Below are positions 28,397 to 37,264 of a stretch of 64,000 nucleotides of DNA, one piece after another. Numbering within the stretch: the first letter of the stretch is position 1; each line of letters opens with the position of its first letter. The translations under genes were made by a program, and so were the position numbers. The DNA is from Bacteroidetes bacterium UBA2664. Its GTDB lineage: Bacteria; Bacteroidota; Rhodothermia; Balneolales; Balneolaceae. The notes under the pieces were generated by a model, which had not been told where the DNA came from, made no database searches, and saw only the letters and a list, made by a program, of their open reading frames with translations. The DNA is taken from the NCBI GenBank assembly GCA_002359315.1, contig DEMS01000003.1, forward strand, positions 1-64,000, given 5' to 3'.

Positions 28397-29883
28397 CAGT
28401 GCACCTCCTCAGTTTCTGGATGACCGTTTTTTTGCTTCAGAGTGGTTAGTGCATGTTCTCGATCATCGAAGTGAATTCGTTCACCTTGAATTTCCTGATA
28501 GGTTTCATGTCCCTTTCCTGCTATGAGAATCATTGTTCTTTGATTCGCATCAGAAATGGTTTTTTTGATCGCTTCAGCTCTATCCGGGATCACCGTTACT
28601 TGCTCAGGTTTTTTGAAACCTGACATTATATCGTCGATTATTTCGAGAGGGTCTTCACTTCTCGGATTATCAGAGGTTACGACAACCCGGTTGCCATATT
28701 TTTCAGCAATGAGTGCCATTTCCGGACGTTTTTTCTTGTCTCGGTCCCCACCGCACCCAAACATAATGATCAGTTTGTCACGTTTTGATTTGAGATTTTT
28801 TAGCGTTGAAGCTACATTCTCAAGTGCATCGGGGGTGTGAGCATAATCAACAAAAATGGTGGGTACTCCGGGAATAGAATCCGGGTGGGCCACTTTTTCG
28901 AGTCGGCCGGGAGCGCCATAACACTCTCCGAGCACTTCACTTACTTTAGATCCATCCAACCCAAGAGCTGTAGAGATTAATAATGCCTGTACAACATTAT
29001 AGGCATTAAAATCTCCGGCCAAAGGAGTGTGAAAAGGGGTATCATCAACCTTGATGACCATACCATCGGGAGTTGAACTTATAATAGATGCATTTATGAG
29101 TCCTTTTCCTTTGAGACTGAAGGAGAGTATCTTCGCAGGTGTTGAATTGGTCATCCACTCACCCTTTGGATCATCTACATTTGTAATGGCCCAACTTTTG
29201 TTGTCCAAGGAGTTAAAAAGCATTTTTTTAGCGGAGGCATACTCTTCCATTGACTTATGATAGTCCAGGTGATCATGACTCAAATTTGTAAATGCTGCAA
29301 CAGCAAATGAGAGATTAGAGACTCTCTTTTGGCTTAATGCATGAGAGGATACTTCCATGATCAAATGTGTACTTCCTGCATCTACGATCTGACGCATATC
29401 ATTTGCCAATTCAATGGGATCTGATGTAGTAAGTTTGCTTTGAAACCGCTTCTGATTAATTCGTTTTTCTACGGTACCAAGCAGTGAGGCCTTATATCCC
29501 ATTTTGGTAAGGACTTGCCATACCAGTGTAGCAACGGTGGTTTTGCCATTCGTACCGGTAATACCCGTTAGGACCAATTTTTTAGCGGGGTTCCCCACCA
29601 TCCGTTGTGCAAGAGGCCCTAACAGTTTCCGGGTATTTTTTACAGTGATATGTAGAATATCACTTTCCAGTTCGACATCTTTCTCAGATATAATCACAGA
29701 TGCTCCGTTCGCTACCGCTTCCCGGATATGATTGTGACCATCTGATTTTATTCCTGAAATGGCAATAAAGATGTCATTGTTTTCAACGACTCTCGAGTCT
29801 TGGCATAGTTTTCCAAGGGTCTCCGGATTTGAGCCTTCCAGGGAGACCGGTTTACAGAATTCTATGAGCTGATCGATTGTCAT
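28396..29883 (-). CDS. murE: UDP-MurNAc-tripeptide synthetase (meso-DAP-adding)
   Basis: Mur ligase (495 aa) adding the third stem residue. Seen: ITGTNGKTTVATLVWQVL (about 109-126), SSHALSQKRV, NLSHDHLDYH, the DYAHTPDALE motif, and TSDNPRSEDP. The DNPR motif is the known marker for meso-diaminopimelate rather than lysine, so the wall is predicted to be DAP-type. It overlaps ftsI and mraY. murF, which usually follows, is not in the cluster. Confidence 0.97.
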   Translation of the reverse strand: MTIDQLIEFCKPVSLEGSNPETLGKLCQDSRVVENNDIFIAISGIKSDGHNHIREAVANGASVIISEKDVELESDILHITVKNTRKLLGPLAQRMVGNPAKKLVLTGITGTNGKTTVATLVWQVLTKMGYKASLLGTVEKRINQKRFQSKLTTSDPIELANDMRQIVDAGSTHLIMEVSSHALSQKRVSNLSFAVAAFTNLSHDHLDYHKSMEEYASAKKMLFNSLDNKSWAITNVDDPKGEWMTNSTPAKILSFSLKGKGLINASIISSTPDGMVIKVDDTPFHTPLAGDFNAYNVVQALLISTALGLDGSKVSEVLGECYGAPGRLEKVAHPDSIPGVPTIFVDYAHTPDALENVASTLKNLKSKRDKLIIMFGCGGDRDKKKRPEMALIAEKYGNRVVVTSDNPRSEDPLEIIDDIMSGFKKPEQVTVIPDRAEAIKKTISDANQRTMILIAGKGHETYQEIQGERIHFDDREHALTTLKQKNGHPETEEVH

Positions 29884-32027
29884 GAATTTGCTGCTATTGA
29901 AGTTGATGAATTCATACTTCTGGCTCTTCCCCTAACCGTGACTGTTCTGCCTTTTTGCATCAGATCACCGGCTTTTGGGAATTGAGTGTAAATTGTACCC
30001 GAACCCACTGTTTCAATTTGAAATCCTCTGCTCAAAAGCAGATAAGTAGCTTGTCGCATACTGGTATCTCTTAGATCAGGAATACGGGCATACCCATCTG
30101 GAATTGAATCCGTGACACTGTTTGATAACCTGAATTCCAGAATTGAGTTTCTCTCAATCTCAGTTCCGGATGCCGGAATTTGTTCAGCAACAATATTCCC
30201 ATCTCCTGTAGATCGGTAGGGGATCTGTTGATTTTTTAAAATCATCTCTGCGGTCGCGGCATCTAACCCGGTCAATTTCGGGGCAATTACTTTATTTTGA
30301 TCTGCAATTTGTCCATCCAGATTAGATCGGGGAATCGAGTTTCCGAGACCGGATACCCGATTTGCAACCTCTTTAAAAATAGATCCTGCAGTAAATCCAC
30401 CGTAAATACTTGTTCTGGGTTCGTCGAGCAATACATATATGACATATTTTGGATCTTCAACCGGGAAAAAACCAACAAAACTGGCCCTGTATTGGGCTCT
30501 GTATCGGCCATCAATAAATTTTTGAGCGGTGCCAGTTTTCCCGGCAATTCGAAGGCCATCGATACTTGCCCAGCCGGCTGTTCCTGAATCCGATACAACA
30601 CTTTCAAAAATGGGTATTATTTTTTCTATAGTTTCCTTATCAGCCACCCTTCGAACTCTTTTGGGTTGAGTACTTTCTATGATATTTCCATATTCATCTC
30701 TGATCGACTCAACAACAAACGGTTTCATCAAATACCCATTATTAGCGATTGCAGCGTATGCCTGAGCGATTTGAAGAGGTGTTGCCTGTACTTCATACCC
30801 TATCGACATCCATGGAAGGGTTACTTTGCTCCATTCATAAGGCCGTTGCAATCGCCCTTCCAGTTCTCCGGGAAGGTCAATCTGTGTGGGTGAACCGAAA
30901 CCGAGATTCCGGGCGTACTGGTAAAAGGTTTCGGGTTTAATACGTTGTGCGATTTCAGAAGTAGCGATATTGGATGACTGGGCAATAACTTGCTTGAAAT
31001 TAAGAGTGCCCAACGGATCATGATCTCTCATAGTCTGACCATGAATCTGAATTTGGCCATTGTCAGGAGTTACAAACAGTTCATCAAACGAAACTAAATT
31101 TTGATCCACGGCCGCAATTGCAGTAGTCAATTTAAACGTAGAACCCGGCTCTACGATATCTGAAACCGCAAAATTTCTCCGATTTTCATTTTCGGTTGTA
31201 GCCGGTGAGTTTGGATTAAACGTAGGGTAGTTGGCCATCGCTTTTACTGCACCGGTTTTAGGATCCAATACAATTAGAGTCCCTTTTTTTGCCAGATGTC
31301 TTTTTAATCCACTCTCCAGTTCTTCTTCTGCAATAGCCTGTATTTGACTATCGATCGTTGTGAATAGGGAATACCCCTGCATGGGTAATTTTCTTGGAGC
31401 TCCTACATAGGCAAAAATATTGTTAAATCTATCTTTACGTACTTGTTGAAGGCCATCTTCTCCTTTTAGAATGTCATTATACTTCTGCTCCAGGCCGGCC
31501 ATTCCGTTCATATCATGATTCATGAAGCCAAGAAGATGGGATGCCAGGGTGCCAAAATTATAATTTCGTCGAAACTGTTCTTCCAGAATTAATCCTCGAA
31601 TATTTAATTCATTCAGATCTTCAAAGACTTGAACGGGTACACTTCTTTCGAGGACTACATATCGGGATCGATTGGGCGCATTTTGGATTTTATTTCTGTA
31701 GTGCTGAACAGTTCTGCCGGTATGTCGTGAAATTGTTTGTGAAATGAGCTGTATCTGCTCATTCTTGTTGTGAAGGAGTTGCGGATCCAGGGCTACTTTA
31801 TAAATAGTGAGATTTGTAGCCAAAAGAGAGCCATTTGAATCATAAATATTACCGCGTTGAGCCGGGATAGGCAGGAAGTCAATGGCTTGAGAATTCCACA
31901 ATTCACGGTATCCATCCCCTTCGAGATAGTTTACCCGTAATATTTGAAGCATAATTCCGGCAGGGAGTAATAGCAATAGTCCCAATAACAGAAACATTCG
32001 TCCCATTAAAGAGCTTCTTTCACTCAT
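29880..32027 (-). CDS. ftsI: Septal peptidoglycan transpeptidase FtsI (PBP3/PBP2B type) with PASTA domains
   Basis: Class B PBP (715 aa). A TM anchor (about 10-30) is followed by the PBP dimerisation region (RGNIYDSNGSLLA at about 58-70). The transpeptidase has Ser296-x-x-Lys299 in EPGSTFK, SSNIA, and the KTGTAQK box. The C-terminus (about 560-700) carries two PASTA-like repeats, more typical of Gram-positive division PBPs but also seen in Bacteroidota. It partners with FtsW in septal wall synthesis. It overlaps ftsL and murE by four bases each. Confidence 0.95.
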   Translation of the reverse strand: MSERSSLMGRMFLLLGLLLLLPAGIMLQILRVNYLEGDGYRELWNSQAIDFLPIPAQRGNIYDSNGSLLATNLTIYKVALDPQLLHNKNEQIQLISQTISRHTGRTVQHYRNKIQNAPNRSRYVVLERSVPVQVFEDLNELNIRGLILEEQFRRNYNFGTLASHLLGFMNHDMNGMAGLEQKYNDILKGEDGLQQVRKDRFNNIFAYVGAPRKLPMQGYSLFTTIDSQIQAIAEEELESGLKRHLAKKGTLIVLDPKTGAVKAMANYPTFNPNSPATTENENRRNFAVSDIVEPGSTFKLTTAIAAVDQNLVSFDELFVTPDNGQIQIHGQTMRDHDPLGTLNFKQVIAQSSNIATSEIAQRIKPETFYQYARNLGFGSPTQIDLPGELEGRLQRPYEWSKVTLPWMSIGYEVQATPLQIAQAYAAIANNGYLMKPFVVESIRDEYGNIIESTQPKRVRRVADKETIEKIIPIFESVVSDSGTAGWASIDGLRIAGKTGTAQKFIDGRYRAQYRASFVGFFPVEDPKYVIYVLLDEPRTSIYGGFTAGSIFKEVANRVSGLGNSIPRSNLDGQIADQNKVIAPKLTGLDAATAEMILKNQQIPYRSTGDGNIVAEQIPASGTEIERNSILEFRLSNSVTDSIPDGYARIPDLRDTSMRQATYLLLSRGFQIETVGSGTIYTQFPKAGDLMQKGRTVTVRGRARSMNSSTSIAANS

Positions 32028-32464
32028 TCTTCCTCTTTTTGAATAATGATGACTTGATCTGCAGGGCCGGCATTTACAAAACCGATAAGTCTTGCCTTTT
32101 GGTAGATTTCTTTGGGACCGGTAAGCCTGTCGAATGTCAATCTCTGTTGGTTATATACCCTATGGACTCTGTTAAACTGATTTTCGAGTCTATTTACTTC
32201 AGCCAGTGCTTGTTGGGTGTTAAAAACATGACCAATGTAGAGAACCCCGCAAATTCCGATCAAAAAACTTGCGAGAACAACTTTCCAGGGGGTAAATACC
32301 GGAAGTTTTCGTTTATTAGGGGTACTGTTGAGCCGTCTGCCATAATTTGAGGCAGCGCCGTCTGATTTAAATCCATTGCCAAGGGGTACCCGTCTTCTTT
32401 TGTTGGAAGAAGCCCCTTTTGATATACCGTTAAATGTTTTCTGTTCCGGAGTTTTTACAAACAT
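32024..32464 (-). CDS. ftsL: FtsL-like cell division protein
   Basis: A 146 aa bitopic protein with a long basic N-terminal tail (1-70, many Lys/Arg), one TM helix (about 73-93; VVLASFLIGICGVLYIGHVF) and a periplasmic coiled-coil segment (about 95-130). This is the FtsL/DivIC plan; the family is too divergent for reliable motifs. Its place between rsmH and ftsI is the fixed place of ftsL. The four-base overlap with ftsI suggests coupled translation. Confidence 0.85.
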   Translation of the reverse strand: MFVKTPEQKTFNGISKGASSNKRRRVPLGNGFKSDGAASNYGRRLNSTPNKRKLPVFTPWKVVLASFLIGICGVLYIGHVFNTQQALAEVNRLENQFNRVHRVYNQQRLTFDRLTGPKEIYQKARLIGFVNAGPADQVIIIQKEEE

Positions 32465-32467
32465 CTC

Positions 32468-33388
32468 TTAATCCTCCTCAACTTTTTCACCGACACGCAA
32501 CTTCGCACTGCGTGAGGCGGGGTTTGACTGAATTTCCTGATCTGAAGGAGTAATGATCTGTTTCGTAATAACATTTAGCGGCTTAAGCGGATTGCCATAA
32601 AAATCTTTTTCAATCTCTCCATCAAAATTTCCGCTTTTTAGAAAATTCTTAACAAGTCTGTCTTCCAACGAGTGGTAAGAGATTGCTACGATTCGTCCAC
32701 CGGGGGCCAATAATTCTAAGGAGTCTTTCAGCCCTTTTTTAAGCATCTCCATTTCCCGGTTTACCTCAATACGAATAGCCTGAAATACTCTGGCAACCGA
32801 CTTGATGATATGGGGTCCGTAAAGGACATTCTCAATCGTTTTTCGCAGCTCCATTGTAGATTCAATCGGACGATTATCGATAATTTCTTTGGCAATTTGT
32901 CTGCTCAGCCGCTCTTCCCCATAGTGGAAAATGATATCCCTGAGTTTTTCATAATCGTAGTTATTCACAATATCATACGCAGTAATACCGCTCATTTCAC
33001 TCATTCGCATATCTAACGGACCATCATTTTGAAAACTGAATCCTCGTTCCGGTTCTTTGATTTGATGAGTGGAGACCCCCAGGTCAAAAAAGATTCCGGA
33101 GATATTTCCATGATATTCTGTAGGGATGATGGTTGAGAGATAACCAAAATTTCCGGTGATCGGGATGAATCTTGGGTCATCGCCTATTTTTTCTGCTGCA
33201 GCCATATGTGCTTCTTCATCCTGGTCTACACCAAGTAGCGTTGCACTATCGTTGAGGGCTTTCAAAAAAGCTATGGTATGCCCCGCGCCTCCCAAAGTGG
33301 CGTCAATGTAAATTCCATTTGGGTCTTTAATCAAAAATTCGACCGAAGTATCCAGCAGTACCGGAGTATGTGGGAAAAATGTAGTCAT
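32468..33388 (-). CDS. rsmH: 16S rRNA (cytosine-1402-N4)-methyltransferase RsmH
   Basis: SAM-dependent methyltransferase acting on 16S C1402 in the 30S subunit; about 306 aa from the chosen start. Seen: HTPVLLDTSVEFL, DATLGGAGHT (SAM motif I), DLGVSTHQI, RGFSFQNDGPLDMRM, and SYHSLEDRLVKNF, all RsmH signatures. ATG at 33388 is chosen over 33415, since AGGAG lies nine bases upstream and the family starts MTTFF-HTPVLL. The longer start would overlap mraZ by 23 bases. Confidence 0.96.
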   Translation of the reverse strand: MTTFFPHTPVLLDTSVEFLIKDPNGIYIDATLGGAGHTIAFLKALNDSATLLGVDQDEEAHMAAAEKIGDDPRFIPITGNFGYLSTIIPTEYHGNISGIFFDLGVSTHQIKEPERGFSFQNDGPLDMRMSEMSGITAYDIVNNYDYEKLRDIIFHYGEERLSRQIAKEIIDNRPIESTMELRKTIENVLYGPHIIKSVARVFQAIRIEVNREMEMLKKGLKDSLELLAPGGRIVAISYHSLEDRLVKNFLKSGNFDGEIEKDFYGNPLKPLNVITKQIITPSDQEIQSNPASRSAKLRVGEKVEED

Positions 33389-33392
33389 AGTA

Positions 33393-33857
33393 TCAATCTC
33401 CTGGCTCATATTCATCTCCCATTACTTGTTCAAATAGTTCCTGGTAGTACTCCTGACTTAAATCGGAGTCTGCTTCATTTAGTTTATCCGGCGACCATAT
33501 CTCGATACGGTCTCCGCTTCCTATAAATATGGCTGCTGAATCGATGATGGAGTACTCCATGAGGTGAGCGGGGAGCGATAGACGATTCTGTTTATCTAAA
33601 GAGAGGTCTTCAGCATATCTGAGGAAGTTTCTGATAACTGTACGTCCTTTTAATGTAAAACTGTTAATCTTAGAGAGTCTGTTTTCAACCTGTTCCCATC
33701 TGTCCTGGGGATATAAGTAGAGGCAAGGTTCGAGTCCGCGGAGGATGGTAAATTTATCTTGTGCCTCGGGGTTGACGAGTTTGCGTAGTTTTGCCGGAAA
33801 AGCAACACGGCCTTTATTATCTACACTGTGTTCATATTGCCCTTTGAAACTTGGCAC
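33393..33857 (-). CDS. mraZ: Transcriptional regulator MraZ
   Basis: MraZ (154 aa) has two SpoVT/AbrB-like repeats, forms ring oligomers and binds repeats in its own promoter. Seen: FKGQYEHSVDNKGRVAFPAKLR (first repeat, split here as FKGQYEHSVD and NKGRVAFPAKLR, about 4-25) and DKQNRLSLPAHL (second repeat, about 88-99). GTG start with an AAAGAGA ribosome site. First gene of the dcw cluster. Three 10-bp TGGG repeats and a promoter lie upstream, matching the autoregulation known in other bacteria. Confidence 0.96.
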   Translation of the reverse strand: MPSFKGQYEHSVDNKGRVAFPAKLRKLVNPEAQDKFTILRGLEPCLYLYPQDRWEQVENRLSKINSFTLKGRTVIRNFLRYAEDLSLDKQNRLSLPAHLMEYSIIDSAAIFIGSGDRIEIWSPDKLNEADSDLSQEYYQELFEQVMGDEYEPGD

Positions 33858-33933
33858 GGGATTTCTCTTTAAGTGATTGCTATGCGGCGATTGCTATTAC
33901 TACCGCATGCAGAAAATAGAGAGTTCACCATAA

Positions 33934-33963
33934 TTCCCCACTATTCCCCACATCTGCCCACAA
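33934..33963 (-). promoter_or_regulatory. MraZ-binding boxes (three 10-bp direct repeats)
   Basis: On the minus strand three GTGGG units recur every 10 bases: TGTGGGCAGA, TGTGGGGAAT, AGTGGGGAAT. Known MraZ operators in E. coli and Mycoplasma are TGGGN repeats at one-helical-turn spacing. They start just at the -10 box of the mraZ promoter and run downstream, a position suited to repression. Confidence 0.8.
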
Positions 33964-33991
33964 TGTAGTTCAAAATGTGCTACGATGTCAA
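33962..33991 (-). promoter_or_regulatory. Promoter of the mraZ-ftsZ (dcw) operon
   Basis: Minus strand: TTGACA (33986-33991), 18-base spacer, TACATT (33962-33967). It is the only good sigma70-type pair found upstream of mraZ and abuts the MraZ boxes. The leader to the GTG of mraZ would be about 100 bases. Confidence 0.65.
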
Positions 33992-34386
33992 GTAAAAAGT
34001 TTTGTGAGGGAGCAGAATCTTCTAAGAGTGGACAACCGTGTTATTTTTGTCTTAGACTCCAGAGAATTTTTAAATGCAAAAACGATAATTATGATCTCAA
34101 AAAGCCATTTTTAGAATTATAGGGGAGAAATTAATTTCTATTGAGAATCCAAGGTGGAGAAGAGTGGGAGAGTTTGCCGGTAAATTCCAAAAATTTTGGG
34201 TTATTACTAATTTTTGTGCGTGAAATTCACGATTGAAATAGAAATCCGGAAATTATTTTATTGACGATTTTCATTCAATTAGTAAGAATAAAAATGATAG
34301 CGTCCTGGGGAATTCAAACAATCATAATGCCATATTTAGATGGGAATGTTTAATAAAATTAGATGGACTAAAAATAAATAAATCTT
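33992..34386. other. Intergenic stretch without recognised genes
   Basis: About 395 AT-rich bases between the dcw promoter and the terminator of the hom operon. I see no ORF with coding character, tRNA or riboswitch. It may hold upstream control sites for the dcw cluster. Confidence 0.4.
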
Positions 34387-34413
34387 AAAAGCCCCATTAA
34401 TAATGGGGCTTTT
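34387..34413 (-). terminator. Terminator of the metY-hom operon
   Basis: AAAAGCCCCATTA and TAATGGGGCTTTT form a perfect 13-base dyad. It begins 17 bases after the hom stop on the minus strand and is followed by a T-rich stretch. Confidence 0.9.
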
Positions 34414-34429
34414 GTTTTGATATTATTTT

Positions 34430-35506
34430 CTAACCAATACTTAGAAGATCTGCCAATACACCGGCAGCCGTCACCTCTTTTCCGGCTCCCGGGCCCTGAA
34501 TGACCAAAGGCTGATCGTTGTATCTTCGTGACCGGATTGAGATCAGGTTAGTGGTACCCCTAAGCTGGCCCAGTGCAGAAGAAATGGGAACGGACTGAAT
34601 TCCAATTTTGACTAACCCTTTATAATAACGTCCTACATATCGCAGGGTTTGGCCATTTAGTTTTGCTTCTTCACATTTATGTTTCCATTCCCCATCAAAT
34701 TCATTTACTCTTTCCAGGAATGTTGTTGAATCTACATCTTTAAGCTCTTTTGGTATCAGTGATTCAACTTCTAACTGTTCCCGTTCAATTTTATGGCCAC
34801 AAATACGGGCTAAAATCATAAACTTTCTTGCAACGTCCTCTCCTGAAAGATCATCCCGGGGATCGGGTTCTGCATATCCAAGGCGGCGTGCTTTGATGAT
34901 CGTTTCACTAAAAGTAGCTCCTTTATCCAACTCAGAGAATAGGTAGGTCATTGTTCCTGACAGTACACCACTGAGTTCAAGTATTTCATCCCCCGTGAGG
35001 ATCAGGTTTTTTATAGAGTTAATAATGGGCAGACCTGCCCCTACATTGGTTTCATACAAAAACTCTACTCCATTATTTGAAGCTATCTGGTGCAAGGTAT
35101 CAAATTGAGCTTGTTTTTGAGTATTGGCAAGTTTACTGGGTGTTACTACATGAATATGATTTTTAAGTAGCCTCGGATAGAGTTCTGCAATTTCCAGGCT
35201 GCCTGTCGTATCCACAAATACAACACTTCCTTTATCATACGATATCAGTTTCTGAATCACATTTTCCCAATCCAGTTCAGGTGCACGCAGAAGATCTCGA
35301 AGGGAGTAATTTCCCTGTACTCTATCGTACCATAATAGATGATTACTGTTGCATACACCTAATACTCGTAACGATTTTTCAGTTCCATATCTGGAAACTT
35401 GTTTCAATAAGGTATTACCGACTGCCCCGACACCGGCAATAAACAATTTCTTTACTTTCGGTGATTTCTTATCGAGAGGTTTTTTATACACTTTCAATTC
35501 TGTCAT
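34430..35506 (-). CDS. hom: Homoserine dehydrogenase
   Basis: NAD(P)-dependent enzyme (358 aa) reducing aspartate semialdehyde to homoserine, the first committed step towards methionine and threonine. Seen: dinucleotide motif FIAGVGAVGNTLL (about 22-34), the ETNVGAGLPIINSI substrate segment, SGTMTYLFSEL, GYAEPDPRDDLSGEDVARK (catalytic Lys/Asp region) and GPGAGKEVTAAGV. No aspartokinase or ACT domain is attached. It ends the sulfur operon, 6 bases after metX, supplying substrate for the genes before it. Confidence 0.95.
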   Translation of the reverse strand: MTELKVYKKPLDKKSPKVKKLFIAGVGAVGNTLLKQVSRYGTEKSLRVLGVCNSNHLLWYDRVQGNYSLRDLLRAPELDWENVIQKLISYDKGSVVFVDTTGSLEIAELYPRLLKNHIHVVTPSKLANTQKQAQFDTLHQIASNNGVEFLYETNVGAGLPIINSIKNLILTGDEILELSGVLSGTMTYLFSELDKGATFSETIIKARRLGYAEPDPRDDLSGEDVARKFMILARICGHKIEREQLEVESLIPKELKDVDSTTFLERVNEFDGEWKHKCEEAKLNGQTLRYVGRYYKGLVKIGIQSVPISSALGQLRGTTNLISIRSRRYNDQPLVIQGPGAGKEVTAAGVLADLLSIG

Positions 35507-35512
35507 GATGAT

Positions 35513-36550
35513 TTATTTATCTTTATTTCTAAAAAATGATTGAATAATCGAGTTCAACTGCTCAAATTCGATCAAAAAGGCGTCATGGCCATAGGTTGAT
35601 CGGATTTCACTGTAGGTAGCATTGCCAAGCAGAGCCGTTAAATCCTTCTGTTCATGAGTAGGGTAGAGGTGGTCACTATCAATGCCCACTACATTGACGG
35701 GTACTTTAATATTCTGTAAAACCTCCAAAAATGTCCCCCGATCCCTGGACACATCATGGGAGTCCATCGCCTTAGTCAAAATCAGGTAGGAGTGCGCATC
35801 AAATCTGCCGGCCAGTTTTTCCCCCTGATAGTTTAAATAGGATTCAACCTGATATAGATCTAACCCGGTTTGCAGATCTCGGCCAAACTTTGATTCATAA
35901 TCAACCGGTGTACGGTAAGTAATCATCGCCATCATTCTTGCAGTTGCCAAGCCTTTTACAGGGCCATCGCCTTTTTCATAGTTTCCATCATTCCATTTAG
36001 GATCCACCTTAATAGCCATTCTCTGTGCATGGCTGATGCCAATAGCCCAGGGGCTGTGAGCTTTACTCATCGCAATCAATACAGCAGAGTTTATTCGATT
36101 GTCTAATATGGCAAATTCCAATGCTTGCATCCCTCCAAGAGATCCGCCAATAACCAGTTCAATTCCTTGTATGTCAAGTTGATCCAGCAAAAGTTGCTGA
36201 AACCGAACCATATCCCGGATTGTTATCGGAGGAAAATCATTGAGGTAGGGTTTGTTACTGCTTGAGTTAATCGTCCACGGGCCTATGGAACCATATGAAC
36301 TTCCGGGTACATTAATACAGATGATAAAATATTTTTCAGGGTCACATATTCTGCCCTTGCCAAAAATACCGGGAAACCACTCATCAGCCGCTGCATGACC
36401 CGTTAATGCGTGACAAATAAGTATCACATTGTCACGGGTATCGTTCAATGTACCCCATGTTTTATAAGCTACATCCGCTTTTTGAAACTCAAAACCTGAT
36501 TCTGTAGTAAATGATTGATTTAATACTGTTTTAGTAATTCCCTGGTTCAT
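35513..36550 (-). CDS. metX: Homoserine O-acetyltransferase
   Basis: Alpha/beta hydrolase-fold enzyme (345 aa) making O-acetylhomoserine from homoserine and acetyl-CoA. Seen: CHALTGH, nucleophile elbow IGGSLGGMQALEFA (Ser), RMMAMITYRTPVDYESKFGR, GIDSDHLYPTHEQ (Asp), and TYGHDAFLIE (His), all MetX signatures. Acetyl versus succinyl specificity is family-level inference. It is followed by hom after 6 bases. Upstream, a perfect 11-bp hairpin separates it from osmC. Confidence 0.94.
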   Translation of the reverse strand: MNQGITKTVLNQSFTTESGFEFQKADVAYKTWGTLNDTRDNVILICHALTGHAAADEWFPGIFGKGRICDPEKYFIICINVPGSSYGSIGPWTINSSSNKPYLNDFPPITIRDMVRFQQLLLDQLDIQGIELVIGGSLGGMQALEFAILDNRINSAVLIAMSKAHSPWAIGISHAQRMAIKVDPKWNDGNYEKGDGPVKGLATARMMAMITYRTPVDYESKFGRDLQTGLDLYQVESYLNYQGEKLAGRFDAHSYLILTKAMDSHDVSRDRGTFLEVLQNIKVPVNVVGIDSDHLYPTHEQKDLTALLGNATYSEIRSTYGHDAFLIEFEQLNSIIQSFFRNKDK

Positions 36551-36567
36551 TATTTATATCAATTGAT

Positions 36568-36603
36568 ATCCCTGCAAGACAGAAATGAGTGCCTTGCAGG
36601 GAT
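36568..36603 (-). promoter_or_regulatory. Intercistronic hairpin between osmC and metX
   Basis: ATCCCTGCAAG (36568-36578) and CTTGCAGGGAT (36593-36603) form a perfect 11-bp stem with a 14-base loop. On the coding (minus) strand no T run follows, so it looks more like an mRNA-stability or processing stem than a terminator. Confidence 0.55.
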
Positions 36604-36613
36604 TATTTTAGCG

Positions 36614-37147
36614 CTATATATAGGTTACACTTCCGGTGACCTCAACCGGATTTTGTATGATATCCAGTACAGGACATCTGGTAACAGATAATTCTTCTAG
36701 TAATTGAAGTTTTTTAGCGTCTTTTTCGTTTGTTTCTACGGTTGTTTTATAGTTCAACGAAGTGAAACCGGCACGCTGATCTGTTAGATTTAAAAAACCA
36801 TGAAGATCAAGTTGACCATTGACTTCTACTGATACTGATTGCAGGTCGATATCAAGAACCGTTGCATATGCCTTGATTACAATCTCCTGGCAGGCTGCGA
36901 AAGCACCCAACACATACTCAACAGGATTGGGTCCCTGATCTGTGCCCCCTAAATCAGCAGGTTCATCTGATACAAATTTGAAATCACGAGTCTGTATGTC
37001 AGCAAGAAAACCATTCTCCAGCTTAGATTTAGCCCGAAATGTTGCATTTGCACTTTCAGGGTTCTCTTGTATTCCTTTAATCAGGTTTAAGAGACTATTT
37101 TTAAGTGTTTCGTTTTCCGTTGAAATTGTTGTTTCTGCTATACTCAT
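36614..37147 (-). CDS. OsmC family protein
   Basis: OsmC/Ohr-fold protein (177 aa from the chosen ATG). Seen: GPNPVEYVLGAFAACQEI and TRCPVLDII, bearing the two conserved cysteines of thiol-dependent hydroperoxide reduction in this family. ATG at 37147 is chosen because the residues before it (to 37204) look non-coding. It sits between metY and metX in a Cys/SAM-controlled operon and is flanked on both sides by strong hairpins, which suggests its dosage is set separately. A role in handling organic peroxides or reactive sulfur during sulfide assimilation is inference. Confidence 0.88.
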   Translation of the reverse strand: MSIAETTISTENETLKNSLLNLIKGIQENPESANATFRAKSKLENGFLADIQTRDFKFVSDEPADLGGTDQGPNPVEYVLGAFAACQEIVIKAYATVLDIDLQSVSVEVNGQLDLHGFLNLTDQRAGFTSLNYKTTVETNEKDAKKLQLLEELSVTRCPVLDIIQNPVEVTGSVTYI

Positions 37148-37221
37148 TTGTTTTGTATTTTTGACGTTATGAAGGAATGTGTGATGAGACCATTTTGATC
37201 TCATTCACGCGTTTTAATTTT

Positions 37222-37249
37222 AGCAGAACTCCGGCGAGGGAGTTCTGCT
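37222..37249 (-). promoter_or_regulatory. Intercistronic hairpin between metY and osmC
   Basis: AGCAGAACTCC (37222-37232) and GGAGTTCTGCT (37239-37249) form a perfect 11-bp stem with a 6-base loop. The T run is on the plus strand only, so for the minus-strand operon it is a stable stem right after metY, not a classical terminator. Confidence 0.6.
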
Positions 37250-37264
37250 ATTTTTTTATGGATA

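Noticed and set aside
33992..34386. Possible small RNA or leader gene in the dcw/hom gap
   Set aside because: No promoter-terminator pair, structure or coding frame could be supported.
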